From the NCBI GenBank assembly GCA_963707435.1, contig CAVPPF010000006.1, forward strand, positions 1-64,000: 64,000 bases of DNA. The letters run 5' to 3'. The first letter of the stretch is position 1. Each line of letters begins with the position of its first letter. The translations under genes and the position numbers were made by a program. The notes below the pieces were generated by a model, which did no database searches, had not been told where the DNA came from, and saw only the letters and a list, made by a program, of their open reading frames with translations. The stretch is from UBA4744 sp963707435. GTDB taxonomy: Bacteria; Actinomycetota; Acidimicrobiia; Spongiisociales; UBA4744. Below, one piece after another: positions 32,761 through 44,217 of the stretch.

Positions 32761-34032
32761 ATGATTGACCCCCGTCCACTCGAAGATGTCGACGCAGAAG
32801 TTGCCGACCTCATCCGAGCCGATGCGGATCGCCAGAACTCGCATATTCATCTGATTGCGTCGGAGAACTTCGTATCGCGCGCAGTGATGGAAGCGTCTGG
32901 ATCCGTGTTCACCAACAAGTATGCAGAGGGCTATCCGGGCCGCCGGTACTACGAAGGATGCGAGGTGGTCGATCAGGTCGAGGACCTCGCCCGCGACCGG
33001 GCCAAGGCTTTGTTTGGAGCCGACCACGCCAACGTTCAGCCTCATTCAGGAGCGCAGGCCAACATGGCCGCGTACTTCGCGTTCCTGGATCCCGGTGACA
33101 AGGTGCTTGGGATGCGGCTCGACCAGGGGGGTCACCTCACCCATGGCTCGCCGGTCAACGCCTCCGGTGAGCTCTATGAATTCATCGCCTACGGGGTCGA
33201 CCCCGACTCCGACCTGATCGATATGGACGATGTTCGGCGTTTGGCGCTCGAGCACCGGCCCAAGATCGTTCTGGCCGGGTACACCGCCTACTCGAGAGTG
33301 CTGGACTATGCAGCGTTCCGGTCCATCGCCGACGAGATCGGGGCCCTGCTGATGGTGGATGCCGCCCACTTCATCGGTCTGGTTGCCGGCGGCGCCTATC
33401 CGAATCCGGTTCCCTACGCCGATCTGGTGACGGCAACTACCCACAAGGCACTGCGAGGTCCGCGCGGTGGGTTGATATTGAGTCGTGCAGAACACGCCAA
33501 GACCATCGACAAAGCGGTCTTTCCCGGCATGCAGGGAGGCGGGCTGTTCAATCAAGTCGCTGCCAAGGCAGTGTGTTTCCTGGAAGCATCCACCCCGCAA
33601 TTCCAGGAGTATGCCACCCAGATCGTGGCCAATGCGCGCGCGATGGCGGCCCGGTTGACGGCCGAAGGGGTGAAGGTGGTCGGCGGGGGCACCGACAACC
33701 ACATGCTGCTGGCGGACATGCGCAGTGTCGATGAGGATTTGACCGGAAAGCAGGCGGCCAAACTCCTGGACTCGGTCGGCATCACCTGCAACTTCAACAC
33801 CGTGCCGTTTGATCCCCGCAAGCCGTTCATCGGGAGTGGCATCAGGATCGGCACACCGGCGATGACAACGCAGGGGATGAAAGAACCTCAGGCAGACGAG
33901 ACCGCCGGGCTCATTGCCGACGTCTTGCGCCACCGCGACGATTCAGCCGCCCTCGTTGACCTGGAGAGCCGCATTCGCAAGCTGGCGGCCGCCTTCCCTG
34001 CCTATCCGGAGGGCTTTCCGGGGCATGTGTAG
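32761..34032 (+). CDS. glyA: Serine hydroxymethyltransferase
   Basis: A 423-residue SHMT. PLP-lysine region VTATTHKALRGPRGG lies near residue 225-240. Other blocks are HIHLIASENFVSRAV, NKYAEGYPGRRYYEGCE, ANVQPHSGAQAN and FGNTVP-like FNTVPFDPRKPF. It interconverts serine and glycine with tetrahydrofolate. A candidate -10, TACCCT, lies about 36 bases before the ATG, so it probably has its own promoter. A short GAGCG/CGCTC stem follows the stop. Confidence 0.97.
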   Translation: MIDPRPLEDVDAEVADLIRADADRQNSHIHLIASENFVSRAVMEASGSVFTNKYAEGYPGRRYYEGCEVVDQVEDLARDRAKALFGADHANVQPHSGAQANMAAYFAFLDPGDKVLGMRLDQGGHLTHGSPVNASGELYEFIAYGVDPDSDLIDMDDVRRLALEHRPKIVLAGYTAYSRVLDYAAFRSIADEIGALLMVDAAHFIGLVAGGAYPNPVPYADLVTATTHKALRGPRGGLILSRAEHAKTIDKAVFPGMQGGGLFNQVAAKAVCFLEASTPQFQEYATQIVANARAMAARLTAEGVKVVGGGTDNHMLLADMRSVDEDLTGKQAAKLLDSVGITCNFNTVPFDPRKPFIGSGIRIGTPAMTTQGMKEPQADETAGLIADVLRHRDDSAALVDLESRIRKLAAAFPAYPEGFPGHV

Positions 34033-34060
34033 CGAACGAGCGTGCGCTCGCCCGGTCTTA

Positions 34061-34076
34061 TGTGAAACAAATCACA
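34061..34076. promoter_or_regulatory. Perfect TGTGA-N6-TCACA Crp/GlxR-type site before ATP synthase operon
   Basis: TGTGA (34061-34065), AACAAA, TCACA (34072-34076) is an exact match to the Crp/GlxR consensus. It lies in the 67-base gap between glyA and the first gene of the ATP synthase operon, 23 bases before its ATG. It could set cAMP control of ATP synthase transcription, as an activator or, because of the close spacing, a repressor site. Confidence 0.7.
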
Positions 34077-34099
34077 AGCGTGTTGGGTTGTAGCCGACG

Positions 34100-34333
34100 A
34101 TGAAGAAGGCCTCAGCCCACCAGCAGGTCACCCAGGCCGTCAACGACGGTTGGGTAGCGGGAGGCAGCTTTTTCGCTTCGATCATGTCCGGGACCCTGCT
34201 CGGATATTTCGCCGACCAGTGGCTGGGGACCGGGCCGTGGTTGGTGATTCTCGGCATCGTGGTCGGTGCCTATTCCGGCTTTCTGCGACTCTGGAACTTC
34301 GCCAAGCGTGAGGAAGAGCGTCATGGACGTTGA
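34100..34333 (+). CDS. AtpZ/AtpI-type small ATP synthase accessory protein
   Basis: A 77-residue protein with two hydrophobic helices (about 20-37 and 44-62) connected by GYFADQWLGTGPW, the pattern of AtpZ/AtpI small proteins encoded ahead of F-type ATPases. Their proposed role is Mg/Ca transport or assembly of the c-ring. It is the first gene of the operon and overlaps the next by 11 bases. Confidence 0.8.
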   Translation: MKKASAHQQVTQAVNDGWVAGGSFFASIMSGTLLGYFADQWLGTGPWLVILGIVVGAYSGFLRLWNFAKREEERHGR

Positions 34334-34715
34334 GGCGACGATCGCCAGGCATACCGCCCGTCGGGCGCTGTACCTGGGCCCCCTCATCCTGGCGGTCTTC
34401 TGGGCCACGCGGGGAACCGACGGTCTCGTTGCGGCAGCCATCGGTCTGGCCATCGTGGTGGGGAACTTCCTCCTCGCCGGGGCGATGTTGTCGGTAGCGG
34501 CGCGGGTTTCTTTGAGCCTCTATCATGCGGCGGCGCTGTTCGGCTTTTTCCTCCGACTTGGCCTGATTACCCTCACCGTGCTTATTATCAGTCGGCTGGT
34601 CGACCTGGACAGGTTGGCACTGGGGGTGACCGTGGTAGTGGCCTACCTGGGTTTGCTCACCTGGGAAGCGGTAGCAGTGGCCAAGGGTGCTGAAAGGGAG
34701 TTGGAGTGGAACTGA
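34323..34715 (+). CDS. ATP synthase subunit I-like membrane protein
   Basis: A 130-residue protein with four hydrophobic helices, started at ATG 34323 just after GGAAGAGCG. It matches the size and position of AtpI (ATP synthase I), which acts as a chaperone for c-ring assembly. Sequence identity to AtpI cannot be judged by eye. It overlaps the atpB start by ten bases. Confidence 0.65.
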   Translation: MDVEATIARHTARRALYLGPLILAVFWATRGTDGLVAAAIGLAIVVGNFLLAGAMLSVAARVSLSLYHAAALFGFFLRLGLITLTVLIISRLVDLDRLALGVTVVVAYLGLLTWEAVAVAKGAERELEWN

Positions 34716-35506
34716 TCCTGGCTATCGAAGAATGCGACTACGTCAACGAGGTTGTCTGCAAACCGGCCAGCGTGCTCGAGTTGTTCGAATTCCCCGCTCT
34801 CTTTGGCGACATCAACCGCACGGTGTTTCTCATTGCTCTGGCAGCGCTCATCGTCATCGGCATCCTCTTCTTTGCATACCGCAAACCTCGCCTGGTTCCG
34901 ACCAAGTTCCAGGCGGCCGTCGAATCCCTCGTTGGATTCGTGAAAGACGAGATTGCCATCGGGATTATCGGCCCGGACGGCGTCAAGTACGCCCCATACC
35001 TGCTGTCGATCTTCCTTTTCATCCTCGTGGGCAACCTCTTCGAGATAACGCCCCTGATCAACTTCCCGATCACATCCCGGATGGCCCTCCCCGGATTCCT
35101 CGCCCTGCTGACCTACGTGATCTTCGTTGTTGCCGGCGTCCGCAAGCAAGGTCTCGGCTACTTCAAGGCCATTGCGTGGCCGGCCGGTGTGCCGACCGCA
35201 ATGAAACCCCTGGTGGGCATCATCGAGCTGTTCTCGATTCTCTTTGTGCGTCCCTTCAGCCTGGCGGTCCGGCTCTTCGCCAACATGGTGGCCGGTCACG
35301 TCATGCTGAGCATCCTGTTGGTGTCGGGTGTGGTGTTCATCGGTGCGATCGGCGAGATCGGCCTGCGATCCACGATCGGCGTGGCCTGGCTGGGGATGGG
35401 CATCCTGATCTTCGTCTTCGAGATCATCGTGGCGGTCCTGCAGGCATACATCTTCACGTTGCTCTCAGCGGTATACATCCAGACATCGGTTCAACCAGAA
35501 CACTGA
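34706..35506 (+). CDS. atpB: F-type ATP synthase subunit a
   Basis: A 266-residue subunit a from GTG 34706 (GGGAG ahead). Five to six membrane helices are visible. The proton-path motif is RPFSLAVRLFANM around residues 179-191, with the essential arginine in VRLFAN, and the last helix has FEIIVAVLQAYIF. It forms the proton half-channels against the c-ring. Confidence 0.96.
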   Translation: MELILAIEECDYVNEVVCKPASVLELFEFPALFGDINRTVFLIALAALIVIGILFFAYRKPRLVPTKFQAAVESLVGFVKDEIAIGIIGPDGVKYAPYLLSIFLFILVGNLFEITPLINFPITSRMALPGFLALLTYVIFVVAGVRKQGLGYFKAIAWPAGVPTAMKPLVGIIELFSILFVRPFSLAVRLFANMVAGHVMLSILLVSGVVFIGAIGEIGLRSTIGVAWLGMGILIFVFEIIVAVLQAYIFTLLSAVYIQTSVQPEH

Positions 35507-35531
35507 GTTTGCGAAATAGAAAGGAAACGGA

Positions 35532-35795
35532 ATGGTTCACACTCTTGCGACGGCGGTGACCCTGGTGCTCGCCCAGCTCACGGGGGACATCGGCGGCAGC
35601 CTGGCGCTGATCGGCTACGGCCTTGCCGCGATCGGCCCCGGGGTCGGTATCGGGATCGTGGTCGGCAATGCAGTTCAGGCGATGGCCCGCCAGCCCGAAG
35701 CGGCCGGCATGGTCCGCACCACCATGTTCCTCGGCATTGCCTTCACCGAAGCGCTGGCGCTGATCGGCTTCGTGCTGTTCTTCCTGGCCGGATAG
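35532..35795 (+). CDS. atpE: F-type ATP synthase subunit c
   Basis: An 87-residue hairpin. The first helix has the Gly-rich packing IGPGVGIGIVVGNA, the polar loop is ARQPE and the ion-binding carboxylate is the Glu of GIAFTEALALIG. The Gln/Ser-Thr partners of sodium-type rings are not evident around the Glu, so a proton ring is likely. AGGAAACGG precedes the ATG. Confidence 0.96.
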   Translation: MVHTLATAVTLVLAQLTGDIGGSLALIGYGLAAIGPGVGIGIVVGNAVQAMARQPEAAGMVRTTMFLGIAFTEALALIGFVLFFLAG

Positions 35796-35807
35796 CAAGG
35801 AGATCGC

Positions 35808-36359
35808 ATGTTGAACGCCGCAACGAGCGTACTTCTCGCTGCCGAAGAAGAAGGGGGCGGAGGCATCGACCTGCTGCTCCCGGCTACTTCTGAGCTGATC
35901 GCCGGCATCATTGCGTTCGCCGTCGTCTTCTTCTTTGTTTGGAAGTGGGCCTGGCCCGCGATCAACCGGTCCCTCGAGAGCCGGCAGCAGGCGATCGGAG
36001 GCCAGCTCAAGGAAGCCGAGGCTACGAAACTCGAAGCCAAGAGCCTGCTCGACGACTATCGCGCCCAGATGGCCGACGCCAAAGCGGAAGCCGGCCGTAT
36101 CGTCGAAGAAGCACGCGCTCAGGCCGAGTCCGTTCGCTCCGATCTGGTTGCCAAGGCCGAAGCCGAGGCGAGTCAGATCGTCGGCAAAGCGCGCGAGGAT
36201 GCCGCCAACGAGAAAGCCCGGGCCCTGCAAGAAGCCCGTCAAGAGGTTGCCGACCTATCGATCGACCTTGCGGAGAGAGTCGTAGGAGAGAACCTCGACC
36301 GGGCCGCGCAACAAGGCCTGATCGAGCGCTATCTCGCCGATCTCGAGAGGATGGCGTAG
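35808..36359 (+). CDS. atpF: F-type ATP synthase subunit b
   Basis: A 183-residue subunit b. One membrane helix (about residues 30-50, IAGIIAFAVVFFFVWKW) is followed by a long charged Ala-rich coiled coil. It forms the peripheral stalk with delta. AAGGAGATCGC precedes the ATG. It is a normal single b, not the b-delta fusion found in mycobacteria. Confidence 0.95.
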   Translation: MLNAATSVLLAAEEEGGGGIDLLLPATSELIAGIIAFAVVFFFVWKWAWPAINRSLESRQQAIGGQLKEAEATKLEAKSLLDDYRAQMADAKAEAGRIVEEARAQAESVRSDLVAKAEAEASQIVGKAREDAANEKARALQEARQEVADLSIDLAERVVGENLDRAAQQGLIERYLADLERMA

Positions 36360-36362
36360 TCG

Positions 36363-36896
36363 ATGGACGATCGCATACGGGGCTATGCGGCCGGCTTTTT
36401 CGAGATAGCACGGGCCGAGGGCGAATTGGCGCGGGTGCAGAGTGAGCTCCTTCAGATCGTCAGCGCTTTTCGCTCCTCCGACGAGCTGCGCGACTCCCTC
36501 AGCAACCCCCAGTTGCCTCCCGAGCGAAAGAAGTCGATCGTCGACGGCTTGCTCAAGTCGCGTGCTTCCGAGCTGACCGTCTCCTTTGTGAACTTCGTGG
36601 TCGGCATGGGCCGGGCGTCGTCCCTGCCCGACATCGTGGATGAACTGGCCAACACGGCCGCGGCGGCCGTCAGCCGGGAGGTAGCCGAGATTCGTACCGC
36701 CGTGGAGCTCGACGCTGCCACGGTAGAACGCCTGGTGGCTGCCCTGGCCCGCAAGACCGGAAAACAGCTCGAACCAAAAGTAATCATTGACCCCTCCGTC
36801 GTCGGCGGCATCGTCGCCCGGGTCGGAGATACCGTCATCGACGGCTCTGTGCAGAAACGGCTCATCGGTCTGCGCGAAGCGTTGAAGGCCCGATAA
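36363..36896 (+). CDS. atpH: F-type ATP synthase subunit delta
   Basis: A 177-residue delta subunit with the usual helical N terminus (GYAAGFFEIARAEGELARV) and C terminus containing KVIIDPSVVGGIVARVGDTVIDGSVQKRL. It joins F1 to the b stalk. It begins three bases after atpF. Confidence 0.95.
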   Translation: MDDRIRGYAAGFFEIARAEGELARVQSELLQIVSAFRSSDELRDSLSNPQLPPERKKSIVDGLLKSRASELTVSFVNFVVGMGRASSLPDIVDELANTAAAAVSREVAEIRTAVELDAATVERLVAALARKTGKQLEPKVIIDPSVVGGIVARVGDTVIDGSVQKRLIGLREALKAR

Positions 36897-36915
36897 GGAA
36901 TTGGCAGGAGATTCG

Positions 36916-38427
<1,512 letters not shown>

Positions 38428-38433
38428 GGACTA

Positions 38434-39315
38434 GTGGCCAGCGCCGAACTTCGGGACACCAGACGGAGGATCAAGTCGGTCCAGTCGACGATGAAGATCA
38501 CTCGTGCCATGGAGTTGATCGCTGCGTCGCGGATTCCGAGGGCCGTCGCCCGGGTGCAGGCGTCCAAGCCGTACGCCGCCAAACTGGTCGATGTGATCCG
38601 CAACGTTGCGGGCGCTTCGGGCGGCGCCTCGCACATGCTCCTCGAACAACGGCCGGTCAACCGGGCCGGCATCCTGGTCGTTTCGTCCGACCGGGGCCTG
38701 GCCGGCGCCTACGCCTCGACGATCATCCGCGAAGCCGAGCGGCGGATCGTCTCGCTCGAACGGTCCGGAACCCCGACCCGGCTCTTTGTGATCGGCAAGA
38801 AGGCCCAGACCTACTTCCACTACCGCAAGTACCACATCGAGCGTTCGTTCCTGGGAGTGACCGACACGCCCGGCTACGGGGACGCCCGGGCCATCGCCGC
38901 CACCCTCATGGATGCGTACGCCAGTGAGACCGTTGATTCGGTCGAGTCCTACTACACCCGTTTTCAGTCGGCCATGACCCAGGTGCCGACCCATTTCCAG
39001 CTGCTGCCGATTGCCGCACCGGACGCAGGCGATGAACCGGCATCGACCATCGACTATTCCTACGAGCCGTCGCCGGCTCAGATTCTCGACCGTCTGCTCC
39101 CTCGTTACGTCGAGTCGACGGTGTTCAGCATGCTGATCGAAGCATCCGCCTCGGAGCATTCGGCCCGCCGCCGTGCCATGAAGGCGGCTACCGAGAACGC
39201 CGAGGAGCTGATCCGGGTCCTGACCCGCATCGCCAACCGGGCGCGGCAAGCCGAGATCACCACCGAGATTTCCGAGATCGTCGGCGGCGCCGAAGCGCTT
39301 GCCCCGCAGAAGTAA
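38434..39315 (+). CDS. atpG: F-type ATP synthase subunit gamma
   Basis: A 293-residue gamma subunit from GTG 38434. N terminus RDTRRRIKSVQSTMKITRAMELI and C terminus SARRRAMKAATENAEELI...ARQAEITTEISEIVGGAEAL are the two coiled-coil helices of the rotor. Normal length, no regulatory insertion of the mycobacterial type is obvious. Confidence 0.96.
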   Translation: MASAELRDTRRRIKSVQSTMKITRAMELIAASRIPRAVARVQASKPYAAKLVDVIRNVAGASGGASHMLLEQRPVNRAGILVVSSDRGLAGAYASTIIREAERRIVSLERSGTPTRLFVIGKKAQTYFHYRKYHIERSFLGVTDTPGYGDARAIAATLMDAYASETVDSVESYYTRFQSAMTQVPTHFQLLPIAAPDAGDEPASTIDYSYEPSPAQILDRLLPRYVESTVFSMLIEASASEHSARRRAMKAATENAEELIRVLTRIANRARQAEITTEISEIVGGAEALAPQK

Positions 39316-39331
39316 TGAAGGAGAAAGTCGC

Positions 39332-40759
<1,428 letters not shown>

Positions 40760-41086
40760 GTGGGTTTCCAGGTCGACATCGTCGCTCCTGAGTCGGTCGT
40801 TTGGTCCGGTGAGGCAGACTTCCTGGTAGCCCGGACCACGGAAGGCGAGATCGGCATTCTGGCCGGCCACGAGCCGCTGATGGCCGCTCTGGCCACCGGG
40901 GTGGTGGTGGTCGAGCATGCTAAGGAGAAGGTGACGATCGGCACGCACGGTGGCTTCCTGCAGGTGCTGAACAACCAGGTGACCCTCCTCACCGACCGCG
41001 CCGAGATCTCCACCGGCGACCGCGAAGCAGCCCTCCGGGTGGCTGAGGAACTCAGGGCTCAGGAAGAGGCCGGAGAAGAAGGCTGA
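40760..41086 (+). CDS. atpC: F-type ATP synthase subunit epsilon
   Basis: A 108-residue epsilon subunit from GTG 40760, directly abutting the atpD stop. The beta-sandwich domain (VDIVAPESVVWSGEADFLVARTTEGEIGIL, GHEPLMAAL) is complete. The C-terminal helical part is short, ending after about 20 residues of helix. It is last in the operon. A small CCTCGA/TCGAGG stem follows at 41091-41106, without a T-run. Confidence 0.95.
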   Translation: MGFQVDIVAPESVVWSGEADFLVARTTEGEIGILAGHEPLMAALATGVVVVEHAKEKVTIGTHGGFLQVLNNQVTLLTDRAEISTGDREAALRVAEELRAQEEAGEEG

Positions 41087-41155
41087 GTTTCCTCGACGTT
41101 TCGAGGGATCGGCCGTCACTCCCTCCGTGTTCTGGCATGTTGCGCAAGGGGCCGG

Positions 41156-41185
41156 TTGGCTCGTGGCGGCGCCCGGAGGTACAAT
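41156..41185 (+). promoter_or_regulatory. Promoter of the maltose-type transport operon
   Basis: TTGGCT (41156-41161) and TACAAT (41180-41185) are 18 bases apart, in the 175-base gap after atpC. A leader of about 70 bases follows, with AAGGAGG eleven bases before the ATG at 41262. Confidence 0.55.
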
Positions 41186-41261
41186 ATTTCGTCTCATCGA
41201 CGCACGTTCGAAGTCCGAATGTCTGCTGCGTCGGGTTCTTTTCAAGGAGGACATTTAGCTC

Positions 41262-42593
41262 ATGCTCAAGAAGCAATGGAGGCTGATGGTCGGTCTCGTT
41301 CTCGTCTTCGCACTGGTTGCCGCCGCTTGCGGTGACGGTGAAGCGGAGGAGACGACCACCACACAAGCCACAACGACAACTACGGAAGCCACTACGACGA
41401 CAACCGAGGCCACGACCACCACGGCCGGGGGTGAAGAAACGACCACGACCACTTTGGCTGTTCGGGCCGACGCAGATCTGGTGATCTGGGCGGATGATAC
41501 GCGGGCTCCGGCCATTAGGCCCTTCGCCGAGCAATTTGCAGCGGACAACGGGATCACCGTTGCCGTTCAAGAGCTTGCCTTTGGCGACATCCGCGATCGT
41601 CTCGTCACCGCCGGCCCAGCCGGCGAAGGGCCGGACATCATCATCGGTGCGCACGACTGGCTCGGCCAGCTCGTTTCCGCCGGTGTTGTTGCTCCGCTCG
41701 ACGTGTCGGGTGTGGCGGACTCATACTCTGAGGCTGCCATCTCCGCCTTCAACTATGGCGGCAATATCTACGGTCTGCCCTATGCGGTTGAGAACATCGC
41801 CCTGATTCGCAACACGGATCTCGTGCCTGAAGCACCGGCAACCTTCGAGGATCTCGTCGACGTCGCACTGCAACTCGAGGCCGACGGCACGGTCGATACT
41901 CCGTTGGCTCTCCAGGAGCAGGGCAACGGTGATCCCTACCACAACTACCCGATCGTGACCGCCCTCGGTGGCTACGTCTTCGGCCGCAATGCCGACGGGA
42001 GTTATAACCCGGACGACCTTGGCATCGACAGCGCCGGCGGTTTGGCCGCCGCGGAGTACTTCTCCGAACTCTCCGACGCGGGAGTGGTGAATATCGACGT
42101 TACGTACGACGTAATGATCGAGAAGTTCGGGTCGGGTCTGGCCCCGTTTGCCATCACCGGCCCGTGGGCGGTGTCCAGCTTCGGTGACGTGAACTACGTC
42201 GTCGAGCCGATTCCACCCGTCAATGGTGGTACGCCGCAACCGTTCATCGGCGTTCAAGGCTTCATGATCTCAGCATTCGCCGAGAATCCGCTGTTCGCTC
42301 AGACCTTTGTACTCGACTTCATGTCGACCGAAGAGGCCCAATTGGCGATGTTCGAGGCAGGTGGCCGTCCGCCCGCACAAACTGCCGCCTTTGAGAAAGC
42401 AGCAGCAGACGATCCTGACATTGCCGGGTTCGGTTTGTCCGGTGAGAACGGCTACCCGATGCCGGCCATTCCCGAGATGGGGTCGGTCTGGCAGGCCTGG
42501 ACAGACGCCTACCAGCTGATCTTCCAGGGAAATGACCCGGATCAGGCATTCAAGGATGCGGCGGAGCAGATCCGTACGCTGATCGCAGGCTGA
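41262..42593 (+). CDS. Maltose/maltodextrin-type ABC substrate-binding lipoprotein
   Basis: A 443-residue extracellular binding protein. Signal peptide with lipobox (LVAAAC, Cys23), then a linker of repeated Thr-rich blocks to about residue 66, then a MalE-type fold: DLVIWADDTRAPAIRPFAEQF, GEGPDIIIGAHDWLGQLV, GLPYAVENIALIRNT, PFAITGPWAV and IPEMGSVWQAW. These agree with maltodextrin-binding proteins. MalF- and MalG-like permease genes follow at once. The Thr linker is a common feature of lipoproteins in this genome. Confidence 0.9.
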   Translation: MLKKQWRLMVGLVLVFALVAAACGDGEAEETTTTQATTTTTEATTTTTEATTTTAGGEETTTTTLAVRADADLVIWADDTRAPAIRPFAEQFAADNGITVAVQELAFGDIRDRLVTAGPAGEGPDIIIGAHDWLGQLVSAGVVAPLDVSGVADSYSEAAISAFNYGGNIYGLPYAVENIALIRNTDLVPEAPATFEDLVDVALQLEADGTVDTPLALQEQGNGDPYHNYPIVTALGGYVFGRNADGSYNPDDLGIDSAGGLAAAEYFSELSDAGVVNIDVTYDVMIEKFGSGLAPFAITGPWAVSSFGDVNYVVEPIPPVNGGTPQPFIGVQGFMISAFAENPLFAQTFVLDFMSTEEAQLAMFEAGGRPPAQTAAFEKAAADDPDIAGFGLSGENGYPMPAIPEMGSVWQAWTDAYQLIFQGNDPDQAFKDAAEQIRTLIAG

Positions 42594-42597
42594 TTCG

Positions 42598-44217
42598 ATG
42601 ACGGGGCCGTTCGGACCGCAGGAACTGTCGGGCGGTCCGGCTGACGGTCCCCAGAACGCTGAACGCCGGGGGAGCAAGCTCCCCCGGCGTTCCTGGTTCA
42701 CGCTAGGAACCATCGTCAAGTTGCTACTGCTCGGTGCGGTCAATGCGATCGTGCTCGCCGGGCTTCCCTCCATGCTCGAACAGAGATGGTGGGTTGGGAT
42801 CATTGTTGTCGGTTTTTCGACCATCCTCATTGACTATGCCTACCTCAGCAAGCGAGCGATTCCCCTCAAATACCTTGTGCCGGGGACCATATTCGCTCTG
42901 GCCTTTCAGGTGGTTCCGGTTGTCTATTCGGGATACATAGCCTTCACCAACTTCTCCACCGACCACCGCCTCACAGAAGAGCAAGTCGTCGAGCAGTTGT
43001 CCTCCCGGATCTCGAGTGTGCCGGGAAGCACCCGGTTTGGGTTGACGATCCTCGGTGACAACGAGGGGGCAGGTGAGATCGCTTTCTACCTCACCGATGA
43101 CGCCGGAACCCAGTATCTCGGCACGACAGACGGTCTCGAGCCGCTCACTTCTGACCGGGTGACCCTCGGTGAGAACGGCAAGGTCTCAGCTGTCGACGGC
43201 TACACCGCTCTCACCATCCGTCAGATCGCCGATCGGCAGCAGGAAATCCTCGACCAGTTCGAGGTACCGACGGACGAAGGGATCATCCGAGCAGCGACCG
43301 TCACCACAGCCGCTATCTACGAACGCCTCTACGTGTACGACGAGGCAGCCGGAACCCTCACGAATACGGAAACCGAGACGGTGTACCGTCCCGTCGAAGG
43401 CCGGTTCATGTCGACCGAAGGTGCAGGCCTCGATCCAGGGTGGGTGGTTCCGGTTGGATTCGACAACTTCGTCCGTATCTTCACATCGGAATCGATTCGC
43501 GGACCGTTTATCCGGGTGTTCGTGTGGAACTACGTGTTCGCAATTATGTCAGTAGTGATTACGTTTGCGCTGGGGCTCGTCCTCGCCCTGGCGCTCAACC
43601 ATCCGACGATGCGTGGCAAGCGGACGTACCGCTCGCTGCTCATCATCCCCTATGCCCTTCCGAGTTTCATGACCGCGCTGATCTGGGCCGGCATGCTCAA
43701 CCAGGACTACGGCATCATCAACCAGATTCTCAGCGCCGATATCCCGTGGCTTCGGGACCCGACGATGGCCAAAGTATCTGTATTGCTGGTGAACCTATGG
43801 CTCGGGTTTCCGTACATGTTCCTGATTTCCACCGGAGCCCTGCAGGCCATCCCCGAGGAATTGAAGGAGGCTGCATTCGTCGACGGGGCGACTCCCCGGC
43901 AGGCTTTTCGCCGAGTCGTGTTTCCTCTGCTGATGGTGGCGTTGGCGCCGCTGTTGATCGCCTCATTCGCTTTCAACTTCAACAACTTCAATATCATCTA
44001 CCTTCTCAACGGGGGCGGGCCTCCTATTGTCGGAGCCCAGACCCCGGCCGGGCACACCGATATCCTGATCAGCTACACGTATCGGTTGGCCTTTGAGTCA
44101 GGACGCGGGGCCGATTGGGGATTCGCCTCCGCCATCGCCATCATCATCTTCGTGATGGTTGCGGCCATTTCCGCATTCAGTTTCAGGAGAACCCGCGCCC
44201 TCGAGGAGGTCGGCTGA
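42598..44217 (+). CDS. MalF-like ABC transporter permease with large external loop
   Basis: A 539-residue permease. Three membrane helices lie in about residues 38-115, then a hydrophilic stretch of roughly 180 residues (about 118-300), then about five more helices. The cytoplasmic EAA loop reads EELKEAAFVDGATPRQAF. The layout matches the enterobacterial MalF with its periplasmic P2 domain, rather than the shorter permeases usual in actinobacteria. It pairs with the MalG-like gene, whose ATG overlaps its stop (TGATG). Confidence 0.88.
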   Translation: MTGPFGPQELSGGPADGPQNAERRGSKLPRRSWFTLGTIVKLLLLGAVNAIVLAGLPSMLEQRWWVGIIVVGFSTILIDYAYLSKRAIPLKYLVPGTIFALAFQVVPVVYSGYIAFTNFSTDHRLTEEQVVEQLSSRISSVPGSTRFGLTILGDNEGAGEIAFYLTDDAGTQYLGTTDGLEPLTSDRVTLGENGKVSAVDGYTALTIRQIADRQQEILDQFEVPTDEGIIRAATVTTAAIYERLYVYDEAAGTLTNTETETVYRPVEGRFMSTEGAGLDPGWVVPVGFDNFVRIFTSESIRGPFIRVFVWNYVFAIMSVVITFALGLVLALALNHPTMRGKRTYRSLLIIPYALPSFMTALIWAGMLNQDYGIINQILSADIPWLRDPTMAKVSVLLVNLWLGFPYMFLISTGALQAIPEELKEAAFVDGATPRQAFRRVVFPLLMVALAPLLIASFAFNFNNFNIIYLLNGGGPPIVGAQTPAGHTDILISYTYRLAFESGRGADWGFASAIAIIIFVMVAAISAFSFRRTRALEEVG

